Positions 47,600 to 60,479 of a stretch of 64,000 nucleotides of DNA are shown one piece after another; position 1 is the stretch's first letter, and every line of letters starts with the position of its first letter. The DNA comes from Circinella umbellata (Eukaryota; Mucoromycota; Mucoromycetes; Mucorales; Lichtheimiaceae), in the NCBI GenBank assembly GCA_025093555.1, contig JAIWNF010000015.1:372001-436000 (forward strand), in the 5' to 3' direction. The position numbers and the translations under genes were made by a program. The notes below the pieces were generated by a model. It did not search any database, had not been told where the DNA came from, and saw only the letters and a program-made list of their open reading frames with translations.

Positions 47600-49010
47600 C
47601 TAATGAGCGTTCATTTGTGTTGCTGGAATAACTTGTGGAGCGCGTTGTTAATATGATGATTGTGGAATTCAATATTTTTCATCCGAAAATTTATAGGTTT
47701 TTTCGAATTGATCCCTTCTATTGCTTGCATATCTGTTTTATTGACTACAGTCCCAGAACGTGTCGTCCCCATCTTTTTTGTTGATTGTTTTCGTCTCGTG
47801 GTCTTTTTTACGCCCTATAATAATTTATGTTATATCTTGTATTAATGATCCTCTGGATAAATAATTATCTTCCTCGTCCTCATTATATTAATATAAATCA
47901 TGATAACGGATTTTTTTTGTGGTGTATTATGTTGAGCTTCGAGCTGACAACTCTCGCCCTTGTAGGTTTTTGTCGATTGATTTTTCTCATCATCTTGATA
48001 GAATAATCATTATTCCCATAAAGGGGTCGTCGATGTAATAATCGTCATCATAATAATTTATTATAGTAATATTCATCAGGTCGATCTTCTAAATATGCAA
48101 CATTGTCGTTCATCCTTGCTGTTCCTTCTATATGCTTGATTTCTTTTTAATGGTGAAATAGTACTAGCATTTTTTCTGATAATTATTGTGGTTGTGTGAT
48201 GAAGTTAGGAACATTGTTATTATTTTATTGAAAAGGGTGTCGAATTTTCTGGTTACTGGTGTTATCATTATTGTTATGATAGGAGTTATACTAACTCCTT
48301 TGATGTTGTTGAAATTCTAGTCGATTCTGATAATGATTTGTATATCTCTGTCAATTTCCATTATTATAATTTTGGTTGGGAATTCTGCAGTTGTGGTTGA
48401 CAGTAATTGTTTCTTGTTAAGTATTTTTTTTTTTTGGTCGATTATAATTCTCGTTTTGATAATTTATGGTTCTTATTTGAAATCCCATACGTAATTCGAA
48501 CAACCGTCGGCAAAAAGTTAATTCTTATGGTAACAAATCTTCAAAAGTTTGTTCTACATAACGGTCGTCATCTGTATAGTCATTTGATTTTTCATATTTT
48601 CCGTAGTATTTAATGGTGTATATATTTGTTACCGTCTATTGATCATTGGATTTCTTGATACCTTGTCTCTTCTAATTCAACATTTCAATATCCTTCACTT
48701 CTTTCCGTAATATATCTTTATGTGGCATAACACACATACCCATGCAATGTTTTTGAATTTCGGATAATAATCTAGGGATATCTCGTCTTTAATATCAGAG
48801 CTTGTCTTAAATCTTCAAAGATATGAACGTGGGGCTTCTTTTTATTGTATCTCTGAGTTATATTATTAAATCGTTTTCTGTATCGTTGAAAATCATATTC
48901 TGTAACATATAATTTTCTTTTTGATAAGTCCATTACTGCTGATATAGTCGGTGGAGGGGGTATTTTCTTCATCTCGTAAATTTTTTTGTAATATGGTAAC
49001 ATCTCATTGA
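47600..49010 (-). pseudogene. Degenerate gag-like or other element relic
   Basis: On the minus strand a 76-codon frame (49002-48772, with VTEYDFQRYRKRFNNITQRY) is followed by coding-like text in shifting frames with many stops: Asn/Gln-rich stretches such as NYNNGN and HYQNRLEFQQHQ near 48300-48400, RMNDNVAYLEDRPDEYYYN near 48090, and NEYENEDSVIVDSIWIKAS near 47500. Asn/Gln/Tyr/Arg-rich text of this kind is common in gag-like proteins, but I find no zinc knuckle, protease or reverse transcriptase motif. The identity is therefore a guess. Confidence 0.3.
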
Positions 49011-50464
49011 CATGCAGGCCTTTGTAGTATTTCTAATGGTCATAATTTTGTTTGTGTGCCAGTAATTAAAACCTAAAGAGTGAACTCTCTTCTGAACATG
49101 CAGAAATTTCCATGCTTATAACCTCTGAAGGGTGGTAGAGCAAATCAAGTGCGATCCTCAAACACAGTTAGTTGGTTATCCACTTGACGTCTATTATTGT
49201 TTACGCCAGGTAAATTGATTTTAATTTTGTACGTATGTATTGCATATTATGTAGTCTTGATAATTTATTATTTTTTTCTTGTTCATTTTACGTTTCGCCT
49301 TCGTAAATTATAATTTCTGTATTGGTAATATGATTCGTCTTGGTTGTATGTGTGAGAGGATAACTATGCAAACCTCCTGTAGTGAGAGCACCAGAATTCG
49401 AGCGTGTAGCTGGTATAGATGTTTTTATATTAGATTTATAAGTAGATATATTTATTCAGCTACAACAAAGGCTTATACATTTTTATAGTAGTGGGCATTT
49501 AGTAAAATAGAATCGCATATTACAATGTAGCTGTTTATTAAGATAACTCAAGTTATTTTGAGATAATATTATATATTAAGCGATAATGATTTTATAACAA
49601 TCAAATCCTGTACAGAGATATATTATGTCTGTATGTGCATTGTAGAGAGTTTTTATACTGTTGAACTCAGCCGTTATTATATTCAAATACTACGTAGGCA
49701 ACAAATAAATAAATAAATATAAAATAAGTAATATGATGCAGATTTTAAGATAATCTCTTAGATTAATAAAACAATCTAATTATGGTGTTGAGTGATTAAT
49801 AGAAAATAAAAGATTGATATAACTTCAAATTGATGATTTTTTCATTTGGTTTAAAAAAGTTGTGGTTTATATATCTTATTTACATGAATTGTTCCACAGT
49901 CACTTTCTAATGCTATACAGCAACTCTGTGTAATGTCATGCAGCTATTACATGTGACTGTTTAATTTATTATTTGGGAGGGGGAGGGAGAAGATGTCTAT
50001 ATCAAGCTGTTGTACAATCGGTTGATTTGTGATCGTGATAAAGGTAAAATAGAAATGAGAATATTCTTATATGAATAAATTATTCAGAATTAAATATTCG
50101 TGTTATGAAATATAGAAAATAAGAAAAGTTGTTTATGTAAGAGTTACAGTGTGTTCGTGTACCCATAGAAATTGCTTCTCACTTTAATGGAAAAAATCGC
50201 ACTAATACTGTAAAACTGTTTTAACCAAATAATTCAAGAAGAATTACAGTATGTTAATTATCACTTTTTTGTGGATAATATTGAGCAAGTTAACATCAAA
50301 TGAGCAGTAAAAAACTGATATATTATATACTCTAATATAATGGTTTTAATAGTGTAAAATTAATTAAAACGGGCATCATTCATAAGAAATTATTATATAG
50401 AGAAAATAAATAAATAGTATTTAGCTTCTTGACAAAGTCTATCTAATAAGGGAAATAGAACTGT
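49011..50464. other. Gene-poor AT-rich interval
   Basis: No intact gene. Short frames only; a plus-strand end fragment APEFERVAGIDVFILDL near 49390-49470 has protein-like composition but no start or family. Confidence 0.4.
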
Positions 50465-50466
50465 TA

Positions 50467-50741
50467 CAGTGTTTTGCGTTTAAAAATATAAAAATTGGGA
50501 GGGTCAAATATAATTTTTAGTTTTGCCAATATAAATTTCTTTTCAACAATGAAATTTCTTAATAATCAGTACAATTTTTTGATGGTCAGTATGATTATTA
50601 AGCACTGAAAAATTGACATTGAACAACCAAAATTTATACCAGCCATCAAAAAATTTCATCGATAGGTTTTTTTTTATATTAGCGAAACTAAAAATTATAT
50701 TGGGCCCTTCCAATTTTTATATTTTTAAACGCAAAACACTG
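50467..50741. mobile_element. 275-bp MITE of Tc1/mariner type (TA target)
   Basis: The element starts CAGTGTTTTGCGTTTAAAAA and ends with the reverse complement. TA dinucleotides flank both ends (50465-50466, 50742-50743). The inverted repeats extend about 68 bases with a handful of mismatches, and a second imperfect pair built on TTTTTTGATGG lies further in, so most of the element can fold on itself. CAGTG tips and a TA duplication are the hallmark of Tc1/mariner elements. It encodes no protein, so a transposase elsewhere would have moved it. Confidence 0.88.
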
Positions 50742-50743
50742 TA

Positions 50744-51824
50744 ATATCACAAGAGGATTGTTTATGGTAGTTTGACTTGTACCACTACAAATTGAAATCC
50801 CGCACAAAAAAATTGCACAGGTAGAACTACCCTTAATATAAATAGTGATTTTGATATAACTTCAATTCAATATTGTTCTTTTTGGGATCTCATTGATTTA
50901 TTACTGTCTCCCGTGCCTTATTTTGTTTCTCGTTTATTTTCCCGTTGAGTCAATTAGTTTTACTTTAATTTAGTGTTATATGACTGAAAGTAACTCAATA
51001 ATTGTCGCCGTTTTGCTTTTAATAATCTATCCCACAAGTACAAAAGATTAAATTTTTAGGGGGTAATAAGTGGATCGTTTCGGTATGAAAATTGAAAAGA
51101 AAAATCCGCAGACCTGGTAGTTAAAGATTTAGACTTGTGCCCTCCTACCAGGGAGGATTTCAGGTGCAAATCTTTGATGCATCACTACAATGAATCCCTC
51201 CCATTTAGAAAATAAAAATTCAAATGTTTTTTTTTTTATAATATTAACACATAATGACAAAAAAGAATATAATGACTACTTTATACCAACAGCTGTAAAA
51301 CAGGCATTTGAAATCTAAATAAAAAAAAAAAAAGCTGGTCAAACTTTTTGCGTCATTCGAGAAAAAAAAAATAGAAAAAGAATATAAAGATGTATGCGTC
51401 TGCTATTTTTTTATTTTAAAATATTTTACTCTTGTTAAAATAATAAGTAGCGCACTTGTCGAAAGGAAGAGAAAAAGTTTTTTTCAGGAAACGTTTTTTT
51501 TAGGGTTCCTTATCATCTCCAATAACTCATCTTATTCCCTCTAATAGAACAATCTAAATGAACTTATTATATATGTATAATAAACAACAACATGGAGCAT
51601 TAAAAATAAAAAGAGAAAAGCTGTTATTTATTATTATTATAACTTTATATTAGCCATACCTATAATGATTTAATAATGTACGTCGTAATGATGAGAAGGG
51701 TATAAATGTTTGCATACACACATATATATATTATATGTTATTTACAAAAAGGGGAATAATAAATGTCATAAACTATATAAGTACGTATTGCAAACTATCA
51801 ATTGGTAATATTATTACTAGGGTT
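50744..51824. other. Intergenic, no gene seen
   Basis: AT-rich interval holding the 3' flank of the secreted-protein gene. A local palindrome (CCTGGTAG...CTACCAGG, 51112-51157) was checked as a tRNA and not accepted. Confidence 0.4.
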
Positions 51825-52508
51825 TTATTCTGCTTTACTCTCTTCCGTTTTATCAGTTGCTTCAGTAATTTGATCAGCGTTGTCACTAGCTGCTTCAGCT
51901 GTTATTTGATCTGATTTACCGGCAGGCTTATCAGCTGTTTCAGTTACTTTATCTAGATTGTCGGCCGCTTGACCAGCTGTTTTAGTTCTTTCATCTACAT
52001 AACGGACCGCCCCACTTCCTGGTCCAGTTACTTGATCTTCTGCTTTACTAGCCGTATCAGCAATTGCTTCTTCTACTTGATCCGATTCATCAGGCGTGTC
52101 AGTCACTCTTTCCTCTACTTGATCGACGTTATCCGTTGTCTCACCCGCTTCTCCAACTACTTCGTCTGCCTTATCGATACCCTTTTCAATTACTTCATCT
52201 TTCTCGGTTACTTGATCAAGACTTTCTCCATCAACAGTTTGTTCAGCTACTTTATCTGTGTTATCTAATCCATCACTAGCGTGTTCGCTTAAATTTTCTT
52301 GGGCGGTATCAACATCATCCACTGATTTCACGTTGTATTCTTCATGAAGTGGATCGCTAATACTTTCTCTTGTTTGTGCCTCAGCAGTATCTTGAGATCT
52401 TTGGACATCTTGTTCCTTTTGTGGATTGTTGACTACACCACCATGAACAGTACTGATAGCCATCATAGCGAACATAGCAATGAATGTAAGAGAGGTGAAT
52501 TTGGTCAT
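51825..52508 (-). CDS. Secreted acidic repeat protein, intronless (227 residues)
   Basis: A single uninterrupted 227-codon frame, unusual among the intron-rich genes here. It begins MTKFTSLTFIAMFAMMAIST, a clear signal peptide with likely cleavage after VHG at about residue 23. The mature part is hydrophilic, without Cys, Trp or membrane segments, dominated by Asp, Glu, Thr, Ala, Val and Gln. A short degenerate motif D-(Q/N/K)-(V/I)-(T/E/D) recurs about a dozen times (LDQVTE, VDQVEE, SDQVEE, EDQVTG, LDKVTE, SDQITA, ADQITE), spaced roughly 10-20 residues, which suggests internal repeat growth and an extended or helical shape like LEA-type proteins. It is exported; a role at the cell wall, in stress or at a host interface is possible but unproven. 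Confidence 0.75.
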   Translation of the reverse strand: MTKFTSLTFIAMFAMMAISTVHGGVVNNPQKEQDVQRSQDTAEAQTRESISDPLHEEYNVKSVDDVDTAQENLSEHASDGLDNTDKVAEQTVDGESLDQVTEKDEVIEKGIDKADEVVGEAGETTDNVDQVEERVTDTPDESDQVEEAIADTASKAEDQVTGPGSGAVRYVDERTKTAGQAADNLDKVTETADKPAGKSDQITAEAASDNADQITEATDKTEESKAE

Positions 52509-55500
52509 GGTTTATAAAAAAAAAATTTAGCTTTTGTTATGTTGACAAAAAGAAGATGATATTTTATTTTTGAGATGATAAAACAATTTGAAAATTTATA
52601 TAACGCATACCTTTATATATATATTTTTTTTGATGCTATAAGTTCATATAAACCTTGTTTATACTTAGACTTTTATTAGAACGAAGAAGTTGGAATATAC
52701 TTATTCGTATCATCCATTTCTCTCTTTCCCTCCTCCTTATTTTTTTTTTATGTATATACATGCATTATATAACTTTACATAAGTCACTTTAATATGTTAG
52801 TAAATTGTAACCTCCCCCCCCCAAAGAATATTTTATCAACAGAATCTTCTTTGTTGAATCAAGGTTAAGCAATAAGGCGATCCTTTCTTTTTTTTTTTTC
52901 TTTTCGAAAAAAAAAAAAATCCCTTAAAAAAAGGCACTCAATAGAATTGTTTTTAGTTGATCCCATTTTTTCTGTCAAACTTAATTTTTTTTTTTTTTTT
53001 TTGCTTTCGTAAAGCAAAACACATTCTTTGAGCATTAAGTTTATAAATGAAGAAGAAGAAAAAAAACTAAAAGAAAGAACATTGAATTGAATTACTTTAT
53101 TTATATCGTTGTTTTTAATACATTTTACTAGATAATGACAATAAAAAAAGAATATACAAAGTATTAAAGGATTTTTCTCTAACTTTAAGTATATGACAAA
53201 GTCTTTTTTTTTTACGTATTGAAAAGAAAAAAAAAAGGGGGAGGAGATCATAATTGATTTTTTGAATATTTAAGGGGGGGGAGGGATCAACTGTTCATAT
53301 ATCTCTTAGAATATATATGGATCATCGGTTTCAAATACTTTTATGTACTGTAAATCATCTTATTTGTTTAATTGAGTATGTGTATTACTATATATTATTT
53401 AATAGAATTAACAAATCCCTTCTTTATTTTATTCTTCAGAAAGTTTATCATAAAACTTATTAGGTACTGAAAAGAATAATAATATATAATTTTATTTCAA
53501 AATATATATTATGTATGTAATATGTATATTTGTGAACTATAAATCACCATCTATATGTATACACTATGTATATACGTACGGGTTAGTGCATTCTCAACTC
53601 TGGAATGCTTTTTACTAACCATTTCTATAAAAGTGAGTGATAATTAAAGCAAAAATATAACTTGTAAAAAGAAAACTCATTACTCATGTCCACCATATAT
53701 ATTAGATATGTACAATAATATATATAAAATAGGTTGATCAAGCCAAAGTAATGGATGTTTGAAATACTAATAATATGCAAGTGTTGTTGTAGACAAATAA
53801 ATAAATAGTTTTTGCAGTTTTTATTATACCTAATTATGTACTTTTTTTTCCTGCAGAAAATTACATTATGTAAAGAAAAAAACACTTTAGGGAAAACTAT
53901 AACATCCCCTCGTCCCCTTAAACCCCCTCCCCGCGGGCACATGATCTAACCAAATCAGATTAATATATTTTCTACCAACGTATCCATTGAGAATGGAATC
54001 GATTTTTTAGTGTTGACTTTTCTTTCATTAACATAATTCAAATAAAAAGTAGTATGACGATGAAAAAAAAAAATTAAAAGAACAAGGAGAGAGAAAGTGA
54101 GAAATGAATAGTACGTGTGAATGGAAACATGTCAAAGTATTCAAATATAAGAGTTATACAAAACATGATAATGCACATTTAAAAGAAAACATTATATTAT
54201 GTGTCAATCTACTGCAGCTGATTATATCTACCCATCTATTCCTAAATGCTTAAAAACATGAACGTTGACTTTGATTTTGAAGAGTGTTGAAATATATACA
54301 TTTAAAGAAATTGTCGAAAAAAAAAATTAATGCTTTTACAATTAATGAGTGGTTCTTTTGAAGATTTTACTTTTTGCGTATATAGTATAAATACATTTAT
54401 AACGACCTTTTGAGTATATTAATTGAACATCTTCTTTTTTTTATCTTCAAGTAAATTTAATTTTTGTTTCTAGAAGATATAAGGGGAAAGGGGGGGTGCA
54501 TTATCATTCATTAAAATCGAGAACTTTTTATTTTTCTTGGATTAAGAAAAAAAGTAATGATTATTTGTCATTTGGGATTACCGTCCTAATATCTTTTTAA
54601 CTAAATGCATATATCTACTATAGTCGGACCATATTAGATTATTGAAAATATGTGTTGACATCCTTTATTATTATATATACCATATTAATCAGTCTCTAAT
54701 ACCTGAGTGATTATATCTTGTTATTATTTGATATTTAAAATAAAGACAATAATGGGAAACAAAACACCATGCTTTTGTTTTTTTTTTCGTAGTGATATGT
54801 CTTTATATAATTGAATTCAATGAATCAATTTTTAGATGCACACAAGTGAAAAGAAGAAAACTCCAGCTTGCTTGTAAGGAAGTAACTCAAATTATAATAA
54901 TTAAAAACAAAAAGTAAGATTCGTACGTAGTAAACGTGAAGAAATAGAAAAATATTACATATGTAACCATATGCATCTTGTAATTATATTCACTTGCTAT
55001 AATAAAGACGCCTAGTAAACAAAGTATATATCTAGAGCATTTATCCTCAGTGGCCAGTATTGCTTTATTCATATATTTGCTGTTCTAGTTATCATTTGGC
55101 AATCGCTATTTTCTTTTTGTGTCTAGAAAGAAACTATTGATTACCATCATGACAAGAACTCTATTTATCTATTTCTCACAACGTTGTAATTGAGGTGTAT
55201 GTTATTATCTTTAATAGTTGATATAAGTAGTTAATTACTTGGGTACCACAGATGCTTGCATTAAGTTGATTTTTAAGCGAATACCGCTAGTACTATGCTT
55301 TATTACAACATTACGTTTTTGGGTATGTATTCAATTTTCTTTTTAAACGAGATATACTGATAAAAAAAAGTTATATAATCTTTTACTAATTGAGCCTTGG
55401 CTTAAAAATGTCTTAAACTGTAGTGAGATATGTCATTCGGTATTGTTAAAGAAATCATTTAATTGATATATATTACTGTATATACAATTCGAAGGCTACA

Positions 55501-55640
55501 TATGTATATGTCAAAAGATTTAACAAATGATTCAAATGTAAATATATATTTTAACGTGTAATTTTCTCCCCAAGCAATAAACTTGTACAGCTTTATTAGA
55601 AGGCTCCTGTTATGTTGCTTTATATATATATATATATATA

Positions 55641-55677
<37 letters not shown>

Positions 55678-58306
55678 CATAAGAAAATTCTTGTCACTCC
55701 AAGTACTTTATATTCCAAAAATGCTGTAGTACCCCAATGAAAAATAAGCACTTTGACATGGAAAGGGTGTTACGTAGGAAGGGAAGAAGCAAGTTGAATT
55801 ATATAGCAGCGACCGAGAGCAACAGTATGAATACCTATTCTCTGTTTTGACACTAGATCATAAATAAAAGGCGACATCTCATCATACTATATATGCTATA
55901 TATTAATATCATAATCATAGTTATTACTCTTTTATTATTTGCGTGTGTGTGTGTTTGTTTGTTTTGGAGTCTTTATCTTTTTAATAATATGTCATTGGAA
56001 AGTGATCTTTTGGCATCTGGGACGAATAGTTAGTCCAGACTTGCTAACTAGGTATATTTACCAAGATGCATGCCAATTCAAAATATACTTTATGACTTTG
56101 ACCTTTCTTAACTTGGAAAAAATAATACTATTATATTTACCAATAAATGCTATCATACACGGTATACTCCATTTTTTTTTCCTGGGCTTATTATATACCC
56201 TATGAACAAGCCAATTTTGGAAGTGTAGTTTTTTTTTTTAAATAAAAAAAAAATTCTGACTATTAAAAAATGGATCCATCTTGTTTGTGATGCATTTGAT
56301 ATAGTCAAATATGATTTGCAAATGAAAGCATGAGTCAATTCAATTAAAGCGCCTACTCTTATCAATAAGTCAAAGTCAGGAAGTACATTTCAGATACTCC
56401 CAGTTTAAATTATTATTGACAAGGAAAAAACGGTAAAAAAAAAAAGGACATAAGAGTTCAATGTGGCTATAAACGAACTAGTGTAACTAACATTATCACC
56501 AGATGTAAAAAAAAAAAGGCTTAAAATGGGAATTATTTTTTCAACATATAGACGTTTCATATCAAGTAACTAAATTTCATTGTATACAACTAACAATATA
56601 TAACTTAGTATATTATGTAAAAGAGAAATATTTTGGATTCATGTTAAAAATTTAACAAATACAAAATGACACGGTTGATATTGATACAGAATTTAAAGGC
56701 CAAATATGCATAATGTTTCTCCCATAGAACAAAAATAAGATAAATTATGTGTTTTATGAAAAATCCCATCATGTGATAGGTAGTATACAAAAAATCACAC
56801 TTATACACACACACGCGCACGTAATATATATATATATAGATATGCTATATAGTAAATGCGAAAGATATCAAATCAACGTGCAACATACATAATAAAAATT
56901 GTTTCATTTCCTTCATTTCAAAGTGTTTATTATATTTTCTATAGAGTATATTATTATCCCTAAGGATTTCGTTTCTCATTATCATATTATTGCTTCAAGC
57001 AGTCCGAACCTCGGTGTTACTTTTCCCCTGAATTCCCAATATCAATTAAGCCCACGACAAACTCAGCTATTTTTTTTTTTTTTTTTTTTGACATCCAAAG
57101 TATCGACATCAAATAGATCAGTTGGACAGGAACAGTTAATTGAATGTTGACCTACGAATAAGAAGAAAAAAGGATCCGAGCTACTATACCGCCAAAATAT
57201 AAAAATAAATAAAAAAGGTCATAACTTAAAGGAAACTATCATATGATGTCAAAATAATTACATTTGTCACTAGCCAACGATAGAAAAATCATGTAAAGGT
57301 ACTACTCAAAAGAATGATAAATGGTCTAGATTCCAATAATTGTAAACATAGTTTTCTTTTTCCCTCCCAAAGGTTGATATAACATTCAACAAAGAAAAAT
57401 AGGTAATCCATTTTCTGCCTATCATCATAGATAGCACTTTTGAACAAACACTACATCTTCAAATATATTTAAGAAATCAGAATTGATTTGATAAATGAAT
57501 ATGTCAAAAGCTATACCTTTTCAAGTTAATAAGACACTATTTCGGACCAAAATAAAGTTTTTTTGTTGCGATCTCTCGCCAAGATATGCTCCATTTATAT
57601 GAGATTAAAACTCGATTCGTACTACTAATAAGCCATACATTCGTACCAATGGTTGATATATACTTTCCTCTAATTAGAACAACATATTTGTTATTCGTAA
57701 GGTTTAACAGACATCCATTATTTTGAAATTTAGAGTATTTATTTACATGTTGCTTATTGTGAGAATGTTTTTTTTAGAAAGCAACATTCGTAATGAAACC
57801 AATGGTAATACCCATATAAAATACTATATGTGTACTAAAGGAATTTTTTTTATTTGATTAAAAATGGAAATGCCTTCTTCCTGTAATAGGTACGAATAAC
57901 AACAAAACGATGGGTCAATTAGAAACATGTCAAATTAAACTAAAGAAATTTATCCGAGCTTTGCATTCTTTTTTCCACGCCACCCCGCAACCAAATAAAT
58001 AATAACAAAAGGGAAATCAAGTGAAATGCATGTTTTAGGTTGTTATAGTTTTTGTTGGGGAGGTGAATGGGGCTTTTTTTTGTTATTGGAAAAAAAAAAA
58101 GAGTACTTATCTTTATTTACCATATAATACTTAGTCTCTCACTTTTTTTGCACGAAGCCGAATCCGCGGGGTTATCGTGGGAAAGCGGTCGGAGAAAGGG
58201 TTCAACAATCAAATAAAGACTATAAAAAAAATTATTTGATAAAGCTGTTATTTTTTTTCCATTTCCTCTCATCAAAAGAGTCAAAAAAAAGAAAAAGAGC
58301 ATAGTC
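52509..58306. other. 5.8-kb gene-poor interval
   Basis: AT-rich with poly-T, poly-C and dinucleotide tracts, including a TA run joined to a GT run at 55621-55675. Short frames only. Two neighbouring minus-strand pieces, about 53623-53581 and 53467-53429, can be spliced (GTACGT donor, TTTCAG acceptor) into a 26-residue frame ending LPNKFYDKLSEE; this may be the end of a gene I cannot otherwise see. A plus-strand frame near 57000-57150 (SSPNLGVTFPLNSQYQLSP) has ordinary composition but a poly-T run in its middle. No recognised gene. Confidence 0.4.
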
Positions 58307-59739
58307 ATGTCACCCGTCATTGATAACACCGCACGAGAACATGTTCACGATTTAACCAGTGATACTGCTACTATTCCCACCGATGAAATGTTTGATATTA
58401 TGAAGACTGCTACTCGTGGTGATGATGTTTTTAGCGTAAGTTTTTTATGACGATGATTTGTCAGCAAATAGTTATATTTCATTGATTCGTGTCGTCCCTT
58501 TTTTTTGATCTTATATTAATTTAAATTTATACGCGCATTTATATATATATATGTATCAGGCGGATGACGATGTCATTGATTTAGAAGTCTTTATGGCTAA
58601 TATGTTGGGACATGAAGCTTCTTTGTTTTGTGCATCGGGTACTCAATCAAATCAAATTGGTTTACGAACCCTTTTGACTCAACCTCCTCATTCAGTTCTT
58701 TGTGATGCCCGTGCACATATCTTTGTTCATGAATGTGGAGGCCTTAGTTACCATTCTCAAGCCAGTGTTACTCCTGTAATTCCCAAAAAGGGGTTATATT
58801 TAACTGCTGAAGACGTTGAAGCAAATATCAATAAGGATACTTTAACTGGTGCTGTTACGCGAGGTAAAAAGATAATAGCATAATAGTAATATAGATAATA
58901 GATAAGAAGAGCAAAAAAAAAAAAAAGAAAGCGGGGCTAAAAAAACGACAAAAATACTTTTTTTTTTATCGCTTGGCATCTAACTATGGACTGTTATAAT
59001 GATAGTTGTTGCACTGGAAAATACCATGAATGGTACAATCATGCCTTTTGAAGAAATCAAACGTATTCGTGCCGTTTGTGATAAGCATGGTTTATATCTT
59101 CATTTGGACGGTGCTCGTCTTTGGAATGCAAGCGCTGCTACTGGTGTTTCCATGAGCGAATATGGTAAATTATTCGACAGTATTTCCGTTTGTTTGTCCA
59201 AGGGTGCCGGTGCACCTATTGGTTCCATTATTGCTTCAACCAAGGACCGTATTCGTCATGCTCGCCATCTACGTAAGCTTATGGGTGGTGGTTGGAGACA
59301 AGCTGGGTTTCTTGCTAAAATTGCTCGCCATTGTATTGAAACGGCTGTACCTACTATGCCCGAAACACATAAACTTGCTAGTCGTCTTGCTACACATTTA
59401 AAAGCCTTGGGTATTCGTTTAGCTCTTCCTTGTGAGACCAATATGTTGTTCCTTGACTTTGCCCCCACAGGTTTGACCGCTGAAGATTTCGCTGTCGAAT
59501 TGAGAAAGAAAAATATCAAGATTACAGCAACATCTGGTAGTACAATCTCGCGTGTTGTCTTACATTATCAGGTGACAGCTGAGGTTATTGAACAATTCAT
59601 TGATGTCGCAACAAATGTAGTCAAATCACATGGCAAGCCTGTTACCACTGCCATGGAAACGGATGTCAAGGAAAACCGTAACACTACAAATAGTTCAATT
59701 GAATCTCTTGGTGCCGCTTATCCTAGTGGAAAGAACTAA
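58307..59739 (+). CDS. gly1: L-threonine aldolase, low-specificity type (3 exons)
   Basis: Exons 58307-58435, 58560-58863 and 59006-59739 give 388 residues, the family's usual length. The enzyme cleaves threonine (and allo-threonine) to glycine and acetaldehyde with pyridoxal phosphate in the cytosol, a main glycine source in fungi. Visible landmarks: LTSDTATIPTDEMFDIM at the N-terminus, ASGTQSNQIGLR, HIFVHECGG, VVALENTMNGTIMPF, HLDGARLWNA (PLP-binding Asp) and CLSKGAGAPIGS with the PLP lysine, then MGGGWRQAGFLA. The last 30 residues, after the fold, are polar and probably disordered. The first exon was set by the ATG that joins in phase. All catalytic residues I can check are present. Confidence 0.95.
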
Positions 59740-60479
59740 GTTTTTTTTTTTTTTTTTTTTGCTTTGTTTTGTTTTGGCTTAACATTCTTACCTTTTTCTT
59801 TATCCATAATTTTTTGAACCTGTATATATATACAAAGCCAATTCTCATATCCATAAGTCTATTTAAAAAAACAGACAAGACATAATACATTTCATTCCAC
59901 TCATACAACCAATTTTGACGATAGAAAATTTTTAACATTCATTTTTCTTTTTTTTTTTTTCAAGCAAGTGTTGCAACAAAAAATAAGAATAATTAATAGT
60001 AGTAATAAATAATAATAATAAAAGAAAATATACGTTACATATTCTGTTTTTTTTTTTTTTTACTCTTATCTATTTACATTATTGAGCTTATATGATAATA
60101 ATACTATCTCTTCATCCAGAAATCATATTCAAAATACAAACGTGAACAGACCTCAATTCTAAAAAGGAAACTCCTGCACCCCATCAACTTAAAGAATAAA
60201 ACGGCCAGCTCCAATGTCCTTCTAATTAGTAGCTATAGTGACCTTCTCAATATTAATGATTAATCTCAAGTACCCAACTCTAATATCAATAACGTACGCC
60301 ATTTAACCATAGCTCATAGAATATAAAAGTAATAAATACGTCGGTGTATACATTATAACTTTATTCTAGTATCTAAATTATTATTAAACATATATAGCGA
60401 AATCTCAAAGGACTTTTTACCTTGTCTATTTTTATTTTTATTTTCTACTCTTGCCAAAATAATCAAACTATTACAAAAT
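59740..60479. other. Convergent intergenic spacer
   Basis: AT-rich 3' regions of the threonine aldolase and METTL25-like genes, with poly-T runs at 59742-59760 and 60048-60060. No reading frame of interest. Confidence 0.5.

Noticed and set aside
51105..51200. Palindromic patch with GGTGCAAATC, considered as a tRNA or SINE head
   Set aside because: No acceptor stem, A box poor, and no second copy in the window.
53625..53942. 105-codon minus-strand frame
   Set aside because: Composition is AT-driven (Tyr, Ile, Phe, Asn) and starts in a poly-G/C patch; no family resemblance.
55621..55675. TA/GT run considered as a telomere-like or CRISPR-like array
   Set aside because: It is a plain dinucleotide microsatellite with no spacers and no telomere motif.
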